From: Clostridia bacterium
GTDB lineage: Bacteria; Bacillota; Clostridia; Christensenellales; Aristaeellaceae
DNA length: 22,758 bases
Assembly (NCBI GenBank): GCA_016295665.1
Contig: JAEDKS010000016.1
Location: forward strand, 1-22,758
Direction of reading: 5' to 3'
The position numbers were made by a program, and so were the translations under genes. Below the pieces are notes generated by a model, which was given only the letters and a program-made list of their open reading frames with translations, had not been told where the DNA came from and did not search any database. This document shows positions 15,569 through 22,758 of the stretch, one piece after another; positions within the stretch are counted from its first letter, which is position 1; every line of letters begins with the position of its first letter.

Positions 15569-15580
15569 TCGCATCAGCAC

Positions 15581-15613
15581 GGCTCAGGGAGGTCTTTCCG
15601 CCCTGAGCCTTTT
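15581..15613 (+). terminator. Intrinsic terminator between importer 2 and the glycosidase genes
   Basis: GGCTCAGGG (15581-15589) and CCCTGAGCC (15601-15609) form a perfect 9-bp stem with an 11-nt loop, followed by only four T residues. No convincing promoter lies between it and the rhamnosidase gene 35 bp later. It therefore probably acts as a leaky terminator, reducing rather than ending transcription into the enzyme genes. Confidence 0.75.
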
Positions 15614-15648
15614 CAAAACAGGGAAGATCATCATGGGGAGGAGATGCC

Positions 15649-17799
15649 GTGGACATCCAGTACAGCAAGTGGATTCGGATGCGGGGCAGTGGCCCGGAGA
15701 CCGTGCCCGTGTTCCGAAGGGAGTTTGGCTGCGACGCGCCCGTCGCCCGGGCGGAGCTTGAGATCACCGCGGCGGGCGTCTATGAGGCCACGCTGAACGG
15801 ACAGCGCGTGGGCGATTTCATCCTCGCCCCCGGCTGGACGGAGTACGACCACCGCATTCAGGTGCAGACCTACGATGTGACACCGCTGCTGGGGACGAGC
15901 AACCGGCTGGACGTGGTGGTGGGCCGTGGCTGGTTCCGGCACCGGTATCCGGCCTGGACGGGGACCCAGTCCCACCGGGAGCACCTGCGCGCCGCCGTGA
16001 TCGCCTGCCTGCACATCACCTATGCGGACGGCAGGCATGAATTGATCCGCACCGACGAGGGATGGACGGCGGCTCAGAGTAATGTCCTGATGAGCAGCAT
16101 CTACGACGGCGAGACGGTGGACGCGCGCATCGAGCCGTGCGATTTCGCCCCGGCGGAGGTCTTTGACTACCCGGTGGATGTGCTGATTCCGCAGCAGGGC
16201 TGCGACGTCACCGAGCAGGAGACGGTGTTCCCCTGCCGCGTATTCCGCACGCCCAGGGGGGAGCGGGTGATCGACTTCGGGCAGAACCTGACGGGCTACA
16301 TGGCCTTTGAGGTGGATGCCCATGCGGGGGAGCGGCTGGTCTTTTCTACCGCCGAGGTGATGGACAGGGACGGCAATTTCTACAACGAGAACTACCGCAC
16401 CGCCCGCAGCATGCTGGAGTACACCTGCCGCGAGGGGCATCAGGCGTACAAGCCCCGGCTGACCTTCTTCGGCTTCCGCTACCTGCGGGTGGACGAGGCG
16501 CCTGCCGCCTTTGACGAGGGCTGTGTCCGGGCCATCGTGGTACACTCCCGGATGGAGCGCACCGGCTGGCTCTCCACGGACGACCCCCTGCTGGATCAGC
16601 TGTTCCAGAACATCCTCTGGGGGCAGAAGGGCAATTTCCTCGATGTGCCGACGGACTGTCCCCAGCGCGACGAGCGCATGGGCTGGACGGGCGACGCGCA
16701 GGTGTTCATCCGCACAGCAAGCTACAACTATGACGTGCGCCGTTTCTTCCGCAAGTGGCTGGCGGACGTGGCGCTGGCGCAGGAGGAGGACGGCTGGGTT
16801 CCCGAGGTCGTCCCGAACATGGTGAGCCACAGGCATAAGCCCGGCAGCGCCGCCTGGTGTGACGCGGTGACGATCTGCCCCTGGCAGCTGTACTGGAGCT
16901 ACGGTGAGGTGGCGTTCCTCGCCAACCAGTTCGACAGCATGAGGAAGTGGGTCGATTACATCACCGGCGCCACCACCACGCCGGACATGTGGACGGGCGG
17001 CATCCATTATGACGACTGGCTTGGGCTCGATGCACCGCCCGGCTCCTACAAGGGCGCCACCCGGTCTGACCTGATTGCCACCGCCTTCTATGCCCGCTCG
17101 ACGGAGCTGGTGGCCCGTGCGGGCAGGATTCTGGGACGGGACGTGGCGGCATACGAGCAGCTCCATGCGCGCATTGTCGCGGCGTTCAAGCGGAACTATG
17201 CGGATAATCTCATCACCCAGACCGAGAAGGTGCTGGCAGTCCACTTCCATCTCACGGACGAGCCCCAGCGGGTCGCCGATGCGCTGGCACAGCAGATCAT
17301 CGACTGCGGCACCATGCTCCAGACCGGCTTTGTGGGCACGGCCTACGTCCTGCATGTCCTGAGCGATTACGGGCATGCGGAGCTGGCCTACTCCCTGCTG
17401 CTGCGCAGGGAGTACCCCTCCTGGCTGTTCTCCGTCCGTCAGGGGGCGACCACGGTCTGGGAGCACTGGGACGGCATCCGCGAGGACGGCAGCTTCTGGT
17501 CAGCGGACATGAACTCCTACAACCACTATGCCTATGGCTGCGTGGCGGACTGGGTGTACGGCGTGGCCTGCGGCATCCGCCCGGCGGAGCCCGGCTTTGC
17601 CCGGGCGATCATCGCGCCCGTGCCGGACAGCCGCCTGGGCCGCCTGTCGGCGAAGCTCAACACGCCCCATGGCGAGATCTCCTGCGCATGGCGACACACC
17701 GACGGTCGCGTCCGCTATGACATCACCACCTGCGTGGATACGAAAATTTGTATCGAGGGCAGGATTTACCATGTCGGTAAGGGAAGCTATGTATTCTGA
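15649..17799 (+). CDS. Alpha-L-rhamnosidase, GH78
   Basis: 716-residue GH78 enzyme that removes terminal alpha-L-rhamnose from glycosides or oligosaccharides by inversion. An N-terminal jelly-roll (YEATLNGQRVGDFILAPGW at about 44-62) and a second beta-domain lead into the (alpha/alpha)6 barrel. The barrel carries DCPQRDERMGWTGD (336-349), with probable acid Glu342 and Asp349, and general base Glu605 in TTVWEHWDG. It is short for the family, which commonly runs 850-1000 residues: it starts directly at the first rhamnosidase domain, with no signal peptide or extra binding modules, so it is cytoplasmic. The start is GTG at 15649, because GGAGGAG lies 5 nt upstream; a nearby ATG at 15644 is out of frame. 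It heads a four-gene enzyme cluster, with the GH43 gene 19 bp downstream. Confidence 0.93.
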   Translation: MDIQYSKWIRMRGSGPETVPVFRREFGCDAPVARAELEITAAGVYEATLNGQRVGDFILAPGWTEYDHRIQVQTYDVTPLLGTSNRLDVVVGRGWFRHRYPAWTGTQSHREHLRAAVIACLHITYADGRHELIRTDEGWTAAQSNVLMSSIYDGETVDARIEPCDFAPAEVFDYPVDVLIPQQGCDVTEQETVFPCRVFRTPRGERVIDFGQNLTGYMAFEVDAHAGERLVFSTAEVMDRDGNFYNENYRTARSMLEYTCREGHQAYKPRLTFFGFRYLRVDEAPAAFDEGCVRAIVVHSRMERTGWLSTDDPLLDQLFQNILWGQKGNFLDVPTDCPQRDERMGWTGDAQVFIRTASYNYDVRRFFRKWLADVALAQEEDGWVPEVVPNMVSHRHKPGSAAWCDAVTICPWQLYWSYGEVAFLANQFDSMRKWVDYITGATTTPDMWTGGIHYDDWLGLDAPPGSYKGATRSDLIATAFYARSTELVARAGRILGRDVAAYEQLHARIVAAFKRNYADNLITQTEKVLAVHFHLTDEPQRVADALAQQIIDCGTMLQTGFVGTAYVLHVLSDYGHAELAYSLLLRREYPSWLFSVRQGATTVWEHWDGIREDGSFWSADMNSYNHYAYGCVADWVYGVACGIRPAEPGFARAIIAPVPDSRLGRLSAKLNTPHGEISCAWRHTDGRVRYDITTCVDTKICIEGRIYHVGKGSYVF

Positions 17800-17818
17800 A
17801 GAAGGGGAGGATCCGAAC

Positions 17819-19399
17819 ATGACGAAGGTACGCAACCCGATTCCCGGCGGCTGGTGCTCTGACCCGAGCATTGTGCGCGTGGGGGAGGATTACTATATTG
17901 CCGCTTCCACCTTTGAGTGGATGCCCGGCGTGAGCATCTATCATTCCAGGGACATGATCCACTGGGAGCGCCTGCCCGGCGCGCTGCAGGATGACGAGGC
18001 GGTCAACATGGAGGGCATGGAGCCCTCCTGCGGCATCTGGGCGCCCAACCTGACCTATGCGGACGGGCTGTTCTATCTGGCGTACACCATCGTGTATTCC
18101 AGCGCCCACCGCTACAAGGACACCCGCAACTTCCTGATTACGGCGCAGGACGTGCGCGGCCCGTGGTCGAAGCCCGTTTTCCTGCACAGCATCGGCTTCG
18201 ATCCCTCCATCTTCCATGACGACGATGGGCGCAAATACGTCGTCAGCCAGACCATGGAGCACCGCACCAGGCTGAAGCGCTTCCGGGGCGTGACGGTGCA
18301 GGAGTATGATCCGGTCGCCCAGCGGCTGGTGGGCAAGGCGCAGCTGGTCTTTGAGGGGACGGATCGCGGCGTGACGGAGGGCCCCAACATCATGAAGAAG
18401 GACGGCTGGTACTACATCACCGCAGCCGAGGGCGGCACGGAGTTCGGTCACTGCGTCACCATGGCGCGCTCCCGCTGTCTGTGGGGCCCCTATGAGGTCG
18501 ATCCGCAGAACCCGATGCTCAGCAGCACCGGCACCGACTGCGAGCTGCAGCGCGCCGGTCACGGCCAGTTCGTGACCGACCCGGAGGGCAACTGGTACAT
18601 GGCCCACCTCTGCTCCCGCCCGCTGGAGGGCAAGTGGAGCATCCTCGGGCGCGAGGCGGCGATTCAGAACATCGACTGGCCCGAGGGCGGCTGGCCCCGC
18701 ATCAGGGGCACGGCGGGGACGGCTGCGCCGCGCCTGTGGTACGATGCGCCTGAGGCGGAGGAGCATCCCTGGCCCCCCGTGCCCGAGCGGACGGTTTTCG
18801 CGCAGGGCATTCCCAACCAGTGGATGACGCTGCGCCGCAACTGGCCCTCCTGCGGCATTGATCCCGCGGCGCGGGGCGGCTGGCTTCGGGTGCACGGCGG
18901 CAATTCCCTGTGCTCCCACTACCGGCAGCACCTGCTGGCCCGGGCGGTGTCCGCGCCCCGGTGCTCCTGCGCGATGCACATGGAATTTGACGCCGAAACG
19001 CCCTGGCAGATGGCCGGTCTGGTGTTCATCTACAACTGCAACAACTGGTACTATCTGTGCAAGACGGCGGACGAGGACGGTCATCCCACGCTGGCGATCT
19101 TCTCCTGCGACAACGGCGCGGCCCACAGCCATGGCGTGTATCCGCTGCCCGAGGGCTGCAGGAGCATTGAGCTGTCCGCGCAGGTGAGAGGCGGCGAGTT
19201 GCAGTTCTCCTGGGCGCTGCCGGGCGGGGAAGCGCAGCAGATCGGCCCGGTGCTGGACATGCGCAGGCTGTCCGACGAATATGTCAGCGGCAACGGCTTC
19301 ACGGCAGCCATGGTCGGCTTCGGCTGTCAGGATCTGCGCGGCGACGAGGCCTACGCGGACGTGGCCTGGTTCGATTACCGTGCGGAGGAGGAGCAGTGA
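17819..19399 (+). CDS. GH43 beta-xylosidase / alpha-L-arabinofuranosidase
   Basis: 526 residues. The five-bladed propeller carries the inverting GH43 triad: base Asp15 (GGWCSDPSIVR), pKa-modulating Asp128 (GFDPSIFHDDDG) and acid Glu187 (VTEGPNIM). These positions match closely those known for the Selenomonas beta-xylosidase SXA (14, 127, 186). The opening SDPSIVRVGEDYYIAASTF and a C-terminal beta-sandwich from about residue 320 place it in the beta-xylosidase-like group (subfamily 11 as I recall). Its likely role is cytoplasmic removal of non-reducing xylose or arabinofuranose. ATG at 17819 has GGGGAGG 8 nt upstream; an upstream in-frame ATG at 17771 inside the rhamnosidase gene has no good site. 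The end overlaps the next gene by GTGA. No signal peptide is present. Confidence 0.93.
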   Translation: MTKVRNPIPGGWCSDPSIVRVGEDYYIAASTFEWMPGVSIYHSRDMIHWERLPGALQDDEAVNMEGMEPSCGIWAPNLTYADGLFYLAYTIVYSSAHRYKDTRNFLITAQDVRGPWSKPVFLHSIGFDPSIFHDDDGRKYVVSQTMEHRTRLKRFRGVTVQEYDPVAQRLVGKAQLVFEGTDRGVTEGPNIMKKDGWYYITAAEGGTEFGHCVTMARSRCLWGPYEVDPQNPMLSSTGTDCELQRAGHGQFVTDPEGNWYMAHLCSRPLEGKWSILGREAAIQNIDWPEGGWPRIRGTAGTAAPRLWYDAPEAEEHPWPPVPERTVFAQGIPNQWMTLRRNWPSCGIDPAARGGWLRVHGGNSLCSHYRQHLLARAVSAPRCSCAMHMEFDAETPWQMAGLVFIYNCNNWYYLCKTADEDGHPTLAIFSCDNGAAHSHGVYPLPEGCRSIELSAQVRGGELQFSWALPGGEAQQIGPVLDMRRLSDEYVSGNGFTAAMVGFGCQDLRGDEAYADVAWFDYRAEEEQ

Positions 19400-20388
19400 C
19401 CGTGGAGAAAATCCGGCTGGGCGTCCTGGGGGCCGGTCACATCGTTGCCCGGGTGATGGCGGATATGCACCGCCTGGAGCAGGTCAGGATCACCGCCATC
19501 GCTGCCCGCGAGCTTGGCAGGGCGCAGGAGGCGGCGGCAGGCTATGGCATCCCCCACGCCTACGGCAGCTATCTGGAGCTGGCCCGGAGCCCTGAGGTTG
19601 ATCTGGTGTACATCGCCACGCCCCATTCATTCCACGCGGAGCAGGCCATGCTCATGATGCGCCACGGCAAGCATGTCATCTGCGAGAAGCCCATGGCCAT
19701 CAATCACCATGAGGTGCAGCGGATGATCGACTGTGCCCGCGAAAACGGTGTATTCCTGATGGAGGCCATGTGGACGCGCTTTCTGCCGTGCGTGGAGGAG
19801 CTGGTGCGGCTGATCCGCGGCGGCGTGATCGGCGAGGTGCGCAACATCTTTGGCGAGTTCAGCTGGGTCTGCGAACGGCCCGACCCCCGGGATCGCCTGT
19901 TCGACCCGGCGCTGGCAGGCGGGGCGCTTCTGGATCTGGGCGTATATCCGCTGATGCTGAGCATGCAGCTTCTGGGCAGCGAGCCGGAAACGGTGCAGAG
20001 CCTGTGCCGCAAGGCTGAGACGGGCGTGGACATGCACACCAGCGTACAGATGCAGTATGCCGACGGCGCGGTGGCGCAGTTTTTCTGCGGCATGGATGCC
20101 CGGGGCAACGACGGCATGCAGATCTTCGGCACAAAGGGGCATATCCTGTTGCCGGACTGCTGGCATCCCCGGACCTTCACCCTCTGCGTAAAGGGGCAGC
20201 CTGAACAGCTGCTGACCTTCGATCAGGGTGATGAGGCCTACCATGGCGAGTTCGACCATGCGGCGTGGTGTATTCGGCAGGGACTGACGGAATCCCCGGT
20301 GATGCCCCTTTCGGAATCCCTCGCGGCGAGCCGCATCTGCACCGCCATCCGCCATGCGCACGGAATCGTCTATCCCGGCGAGACATGA
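19396..20388 (+). CDS. Gfo/Idh/MocA-family oxidoreductase (dihydrodiol / D-xylose dehydrogenase-like)
   Basis: 330-residue NAD(P)-dependent sugar oxidoreductase. The Rossmann motif LGAGHI lies at 11-16. CEKP (96-99) supplies Lys98, and DLGVYP (180-185) supplies Asp180 and Tyr184. This Lys/Asp/Tyr set and the MEAMWTRFLP segment are those of the dimeric dihydrodiol dehydrogenase / NADP-D-xylose dehydrogenase group (Lys97, Asp176, Tyr180 in the mammalian enzyme, from memory). The start GTG overlaps the GH43 stop (GTGA), so the two are translationally coupled. This invites the idea that it oxidises or reduces the monosaccharide freed by the GH43 enzyme, or pre-oxidises a glycoside. Family is sure, substrate unknown. 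The GH42 gene follows 20 bp later. Confidence 0.9.
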   Translation: MTVEKIRLGVLGAGHIVARVMADMHRLEQVRITAIAARELGRAQEAAAGYGIPHAYGSYLELARSPEVDLVYIATPHSFHAEQAMLMMRHGKHVICEKPMAINHHEVQRMIDCARENGVFLMEAMWTRFLPCVEELVRLIRGGVIGEVRNIFGEFSWVCERPDPRDRLFDPALAGGALLDLGVYPLMLSMQLLGSEPETVQSLCRKAETGVDMHTSVQMQYADGAVAQFFCGMDARGNDGMQIFGTKGHILLPDCWHPRTFTLCVKGQPEQLLTFDQGDEAYHGEFDHAAWCIRQGLTESPVMPLSESLAASRICTAIRHAHGIVYPGET

Positions 20389-20408
20389 CAAACAGGAGGA
20401 ATCCAGCC

Positions 20409-22460
20409 ATGAGACAGGCACAGAAGCACCGCTGGTCGGCGCTGACCATGGGCACCTGCTACTACCCCGAGCAATGGGAGGAGGGGCTGTGGCAGAGCGA
20501 TCTTGTGCGCATGAAGCAGGCCGGCGTGACGGTCATTCGCGTGGCGGAGTTTGCGTGGAGCAAATTCGAGGCGGAGGAGGGCGTGTTCACCTTCGATTTC
20601 TTCGACCGCTTCCTTGCCCTTTGTGTGCAGGAGGGTATGCAGGTCATCTTCTCCACCCCCACGGCGACCCCGCCCGCATGGCTGACGGAGAAGTATCCCG
20701 AAACCCTCAATGCCACCAGGGAGGGCACGCTCTACCGCCACGGCGGCAGACGGCACTACAACTACAATTCACCGGTGTATCGGCGCTTCTGTGCCCGGGT
20801 GACGGAGCAGCTGGCCCTGCACTACGGGCAGCACCCGGCGATCATCGGCTGGCAGATCGACAACGAGCTGAACTGCGAGGTCAACGAGTTCTATTCCGAG
20901 GCGGATGATATCGCCTTCCGGGCGTGGGTCAGGGACAGGCATCACACGCTGGACGCGCTGAATCAGGCCTGGGGCACGGCTTTCTGGAACCAGACCTACA
21001 CCGACTGGGAGCAGGTGCATGTGCCCCGGCCCAATGCCATCAACGCGGTCAATCCCCATCTGCACCTGGATTACCTGCGTTTCGTGTCGGACAGCACCAT
21101 CCGCTTCTGTGCCATGCAGGCGGAGATCCTGCGGCGCCACATCCGCCCGGGATGCTTCATCACCACCAACGGCATGTTCGGCAATGTGGACAATCACCGC
21201 ATGACCGACGAGGCGCTGGACGTGTACAGCTACGACAGCTACCCGAACTTCGCCTTTGCGCTGAACAGAACCGTCGACCCGGACGCGCTCAACGACCGCG
21301 CCTGGTCGAAGCACCTGACCAGCGTCCGCGCAATCTGTCCCCATTTTATGATTATGGAGCAGCAGTCCGGCGGCAACGGCTGGTCAAACCGCATGGAGGC
21401 ACCCGCGCCCCGGCCCGGACAGCTGACGCTGTGGGCCATGCAGTCGATTGCGCACGGCGCGGACTACCTGTCCTTCTTCCGCTGGCGCACCAGCATCATG
21501 GGCACGGAAATCTACTGGCATGGCATCCTCGATTATGATAACCGGGACAACCGCCGGCTGCGGGAGGTCAAGCGGGTGGGCGATATGATCCGCAGGCTCC
21601 AGCCCGTCTGCGGCGCGGCGCACAGGGCGTCCTTCGGCGTGCTGCGGGACTACGACAACGAGTGGGATGCCCAGATTGACGTGTGGCACGGGCGCGTACA
21701 GGAGCAGAGCATCTGGGCAATCTTTGAGGCCGCCCAGCATACCCACACGCCCTATGACGAGGTGTGGCTGGGCAGGGACACGGAGGCCGACGAGCTGGCA
21801 AAGTACCCGGTGCTGTTCTATCCGCACGCCGTCATCATGACGGAGGTGCGCGCCAGGCTGCTGGAGGCCTATGTCCGGCAGGGCGGCACGCTGGTCCTCG
21901 GCTGCCGGACGGCCTACAAGGATGAGACGGGCAAGTGCGTCATGCAGCCCCAGCCCGGGCTTCTGCGGACGCTGACCGGCACGGATGTGACGGAGTTCAC
22001 CTTCGCCAGCCCGGCGGAGGAAGCGCCCTATGCCCTCTGGGACGGCGAGCGGATTGATACGCCGGTGTTCCTCGACATCCTGAATCCCGGCGAGGACACG
22101 AAGGTGCTGGCACGGCACGGCACCAGCTACTTCATGGGCGAGGCGGCCCTGACGGAGCATGCCTTTGGCGCAGGCCGCGTGCTGCACTGGGGCGCGGCGC
22201 TCTCCGTGGCGGCGGTACGCAGGCTGCTGGCGTATCTCGGCGCGGCGGAGCCCTTCCGCGAGGTCATTGACGCACCGGAAACCGTGGAGCTCGTCCTGCG
22301 GGAAAAGGAGGGAAGGCAGTATCTCTTTGTCCTGAACTACAAGCCGCAGGAGGCCGTCCTCCGTCTGCGCAGGGCGGTGAAGTCGCTGCTGCACAGCGGT
22401 GTCTGCGAGGGTGAAATCGCTCTGCAGGCTTACGGGGTGGAGGTGTTCGAGGTGATATAG
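20409..22460 (+). CDS. GH42 beta-galactosidase
   Basis: 683-residue retaining GH42 enzyme. The TIM barrel begins MGTCYYPEQWEEGLWQSDL. The acid/base Glu153 lies in WQIDNELN and the nucleophile Glu317 in IMEQQSG, spaced as in the family. The trimerisation domain (YPVLFYPHAVIMT region) and a short C-terminal beta-domain follow. It removes terminal beta-galactose (some members take alpha-L-arabinopyranose) in the cytoplasm; there is no leader. The Cys cluster that binds zinc in some thermophilic members is not evident. The ATG at 20409 has AGGAGG 9 nt upstream; the frame is open further upstream inside the oxidoreductase gene but lacks a site. It is the last gene of the enzyme cluster, and no clear intrinsic terminator follows. 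Confidence 0.95.
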   Translation: MRQAQKHRWSALTMGTCYYPEQWEEGLWQSDLVRMKQAGVTVIRVAEFAWSKFEAEEGVFTFDFFDRFLALCVQEGMQVIFSTPTATPPAWLTEKYPETLNATREGTLYRHGGRRHYNYNSPVYRRFCARVTEQLALHYGQHPAIIGWQIDNELNCEVNEFYSEADDIAFRAWVRDRHHTLDALNQAWGTAFWNQTYTDWEQVHVPRPNAINAVNPHLHLDYLRFVSDSTIRFCAMQAEILRRHIRPGCFITTNGMFGNVDNHRMTDEALDVYSYDSYPNFAFALNRTVDPDALNDRAWSKHLTSVRAICPHFMIMEQQSGGNGWSNRMEAPAPRPGQLTLWAMQSIAHGADYLSFFRWRTSIMGTEIYWHGILDYDNRDNRRLREVKRVGDMIRRLQPVCGAAHRASFGVLRDYDNEWDAQIDVWHGRVQEQSIWAIFEAAQHTHTPYDEVWLGRDTEADELAKYPVLFYPHAVIMTEVRARLLEAYVRQGGTLVLGCRTAYKDETGKCVMQPQPGLLRTLTGTDVTEFTFASPAEEAPYALWDGERIDTPVFLDILNPGEDTKVLARHGTSYFMGEAALTEHAFGAGRVLHWGAALSVAAVRRLLAYLGAAEPFREVIDAPETVELVLREKEGRQYLFVLNYKPQEAVLRLRRAVKSLLHSGVCEGEIALQAYGVEVFEVI

Positions 22461-22571
22461 TGCAGGGACATGACGAGAGAACGGGAGTTGGCGTTTTCGT
22501 TCATGACTTGCTTCCTAAATACTTCAAACAAGAGTACCCGAGGGGGAAAGAAAAATAAGGGCGTATTATAC

Positions 22572-22608
22572 GGAAGGGATATGGTGAGATTCTTCTCCAT
22601 CCCTTTCC
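22572..22608. repeat. Inverted repeat downstream of the GH42 gene
   Basis: GGAAGGGAT (22572-22580) pairs with ATCCCTTTCC (22599-22608) with one bulged T, and an inner GAGA/TCTC adds to the stem. No T-tract follows on either strand, so it is not a standard terminator. It may still protect the 3' end of the enzyme-cluster mRNA. Confidence 0.45.
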
Positions 22609-22625
22609 CCGAAGAACAAAAATAG

Positions 22626-22654
22626 TAGATGATGATCAGAAAATCTGCTATAAT
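22626..22654 (+). promoter_or_regulatory. Extended -10 promoter reading out of the window
   Basis: TGCTATAAT (22646-22654) is a perfect extended -10 element (TG-N-TATAAT). The hexamer 17 bp upstream, TAGATG (22626-22631), is a poor -35, which extended -10 promoters tolerate. Predicted transcription starts near 22661 and runs into the unseen downstream gene. Confidence 0.65.
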
Positions 22655-22758
22655 GACGGTCGTAGAATAACACTTTACAATCATCAGAGAGGGGGAGATT
22701 TCCGGTTCTTCACGTTTTATAGTGGAAAGAGAAGCTCGGAATAGCAACGATGGTCAAG

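Larger units (their letters stand above)
22461..22758. other. Intergenic right end, AT-richer, no convincing gene
   Basis: These 298 bp are visibly richer in A and T than the rest of the window. They contain a hairpin and a promoter (listed separately) and no supported coding region. An ATG at 22750 reading MVK at the very edge could open the next gene, but only three codons are visible and the upstream ribosome site is weak. Confidence 0.5.

Noticed and set aside
13631..15580. 649-codon open frame on the minus strand over the importer 2 permeases
   Set aside because: Antisense to two clear permeases; His/Gln/Gly-rich composition, no domain, and it runs through the hairpins and the terminator.
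15631..17466. 611-codon open frame on the minus strand over the rhamnosidase
   Set aside because: Shadow of the GH78 gene; no ribosome site or recognisable motif.
17723..19132. 469-codon open frame on the minus strand over the GH43 gene
   Set aside because: Shadow of a gene with all three GH43 catalytic residues in place.
22572..22608. Terminator for the GH42 cluster
   Set aside because: The stem is good but there is no T-tract on either strand, so I list it only as an inverted repeat.
22430..22747. 105-codon open frame on the minus strand at the right edge
   Set aside because: No clear ribosome site, overlaps the GH42 3' end and a strong plus-strand promoter, no recognisable motif, and its hydrophobic stretch looks like translated AT-rich DNA.
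1..22758. tRNA or rRNA genes, CRISPR arrays, insertion sequences, phage genes
   Set aside because: No cloverleaf-like or rRNA-like segments, no regularly spaced direct repeats, and no transposase, integrase or phage-like proteins were seen.

Overview
This is a high-GC bacterial window carrying one carbohydrate-utilisation locus of about 22 kb. Several features point to a Gram-positive-lineage gut or rumen type Clostridia (Firmicutes). These are near-consensus sigma-A promoters, strong AGGAGG ribosome binding sites, a YesM/YesN-type two-component system, sugar ABC importers without their own ATPase, and cytoplasmic glycosidases of the GH65, GH78, GH43 and GH42 families. Both solute-binding proteins have ordinary signal peptidase I leaders and no lipobox. 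I recall that pattern from some Christensenellales-like groups, but I cannot verify a taxon from the sequence alone.

Layout. Positions 1-308 hold the 3' end of an unrelated gene and its terminator. A LacI-family repressor follows on the plus strand (453-1493). It converges on, and overlaps by 44 bp, a leftward operon read from about 9361 down to 1450. That operon encodes, in order, a solute-binding protein, two membrane permeases, and two different GH65 inverting glycoside phosphorylases, with a terminator-like hairpin between the two GH65 genes. A divergent control region (9308-9614) separates it from the rightward genes. These are a response regulator and histidine kinase (overlapping ATGA), a second solute-binding protein, two more permeases, a leaky terminator, then an alpha-L-rhamnosidase (GH78), a GH43 beta-xylosidase/arabinofuranosidase, a Gfo/Idh/MocA oxidoreductase and a GH42 beta-galactosidase. 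The final 298 bp carry no convincing gene but hold a good extended -10 promoter for whatever lies downstream.

How it works together (inference). All the enzymes lack signal peptides, so the substrates are probably short oligosaccharides or glycosides imported intact by the two ABC systems and dismantled in the cytoplasm. Rhamnose, xylose/arabinose and galactose would be released hydrolytically. Alpha-linked glucose would be released phosphorolytically as beta-glucose 1-phosphate. The pairing of GH65 phosphorylases with a rhamnosidase suggests an alpha-glucosyl-rhamnose-containing plant or microbial glycoside. No importer ATPase and no beta-phosphoglucomutase is encoded in the window, so both must be supplied from elsewhere.

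Most notable: the enzyme combination itself; the odd 3' junction where the LacI gene looks extended and the first GH65 looks shortened; stable stem-loops at both binding-protein/permease junctions; and terminator-like hairpins that separate transport genes from enzyme genes or one enzyme gene from the next.
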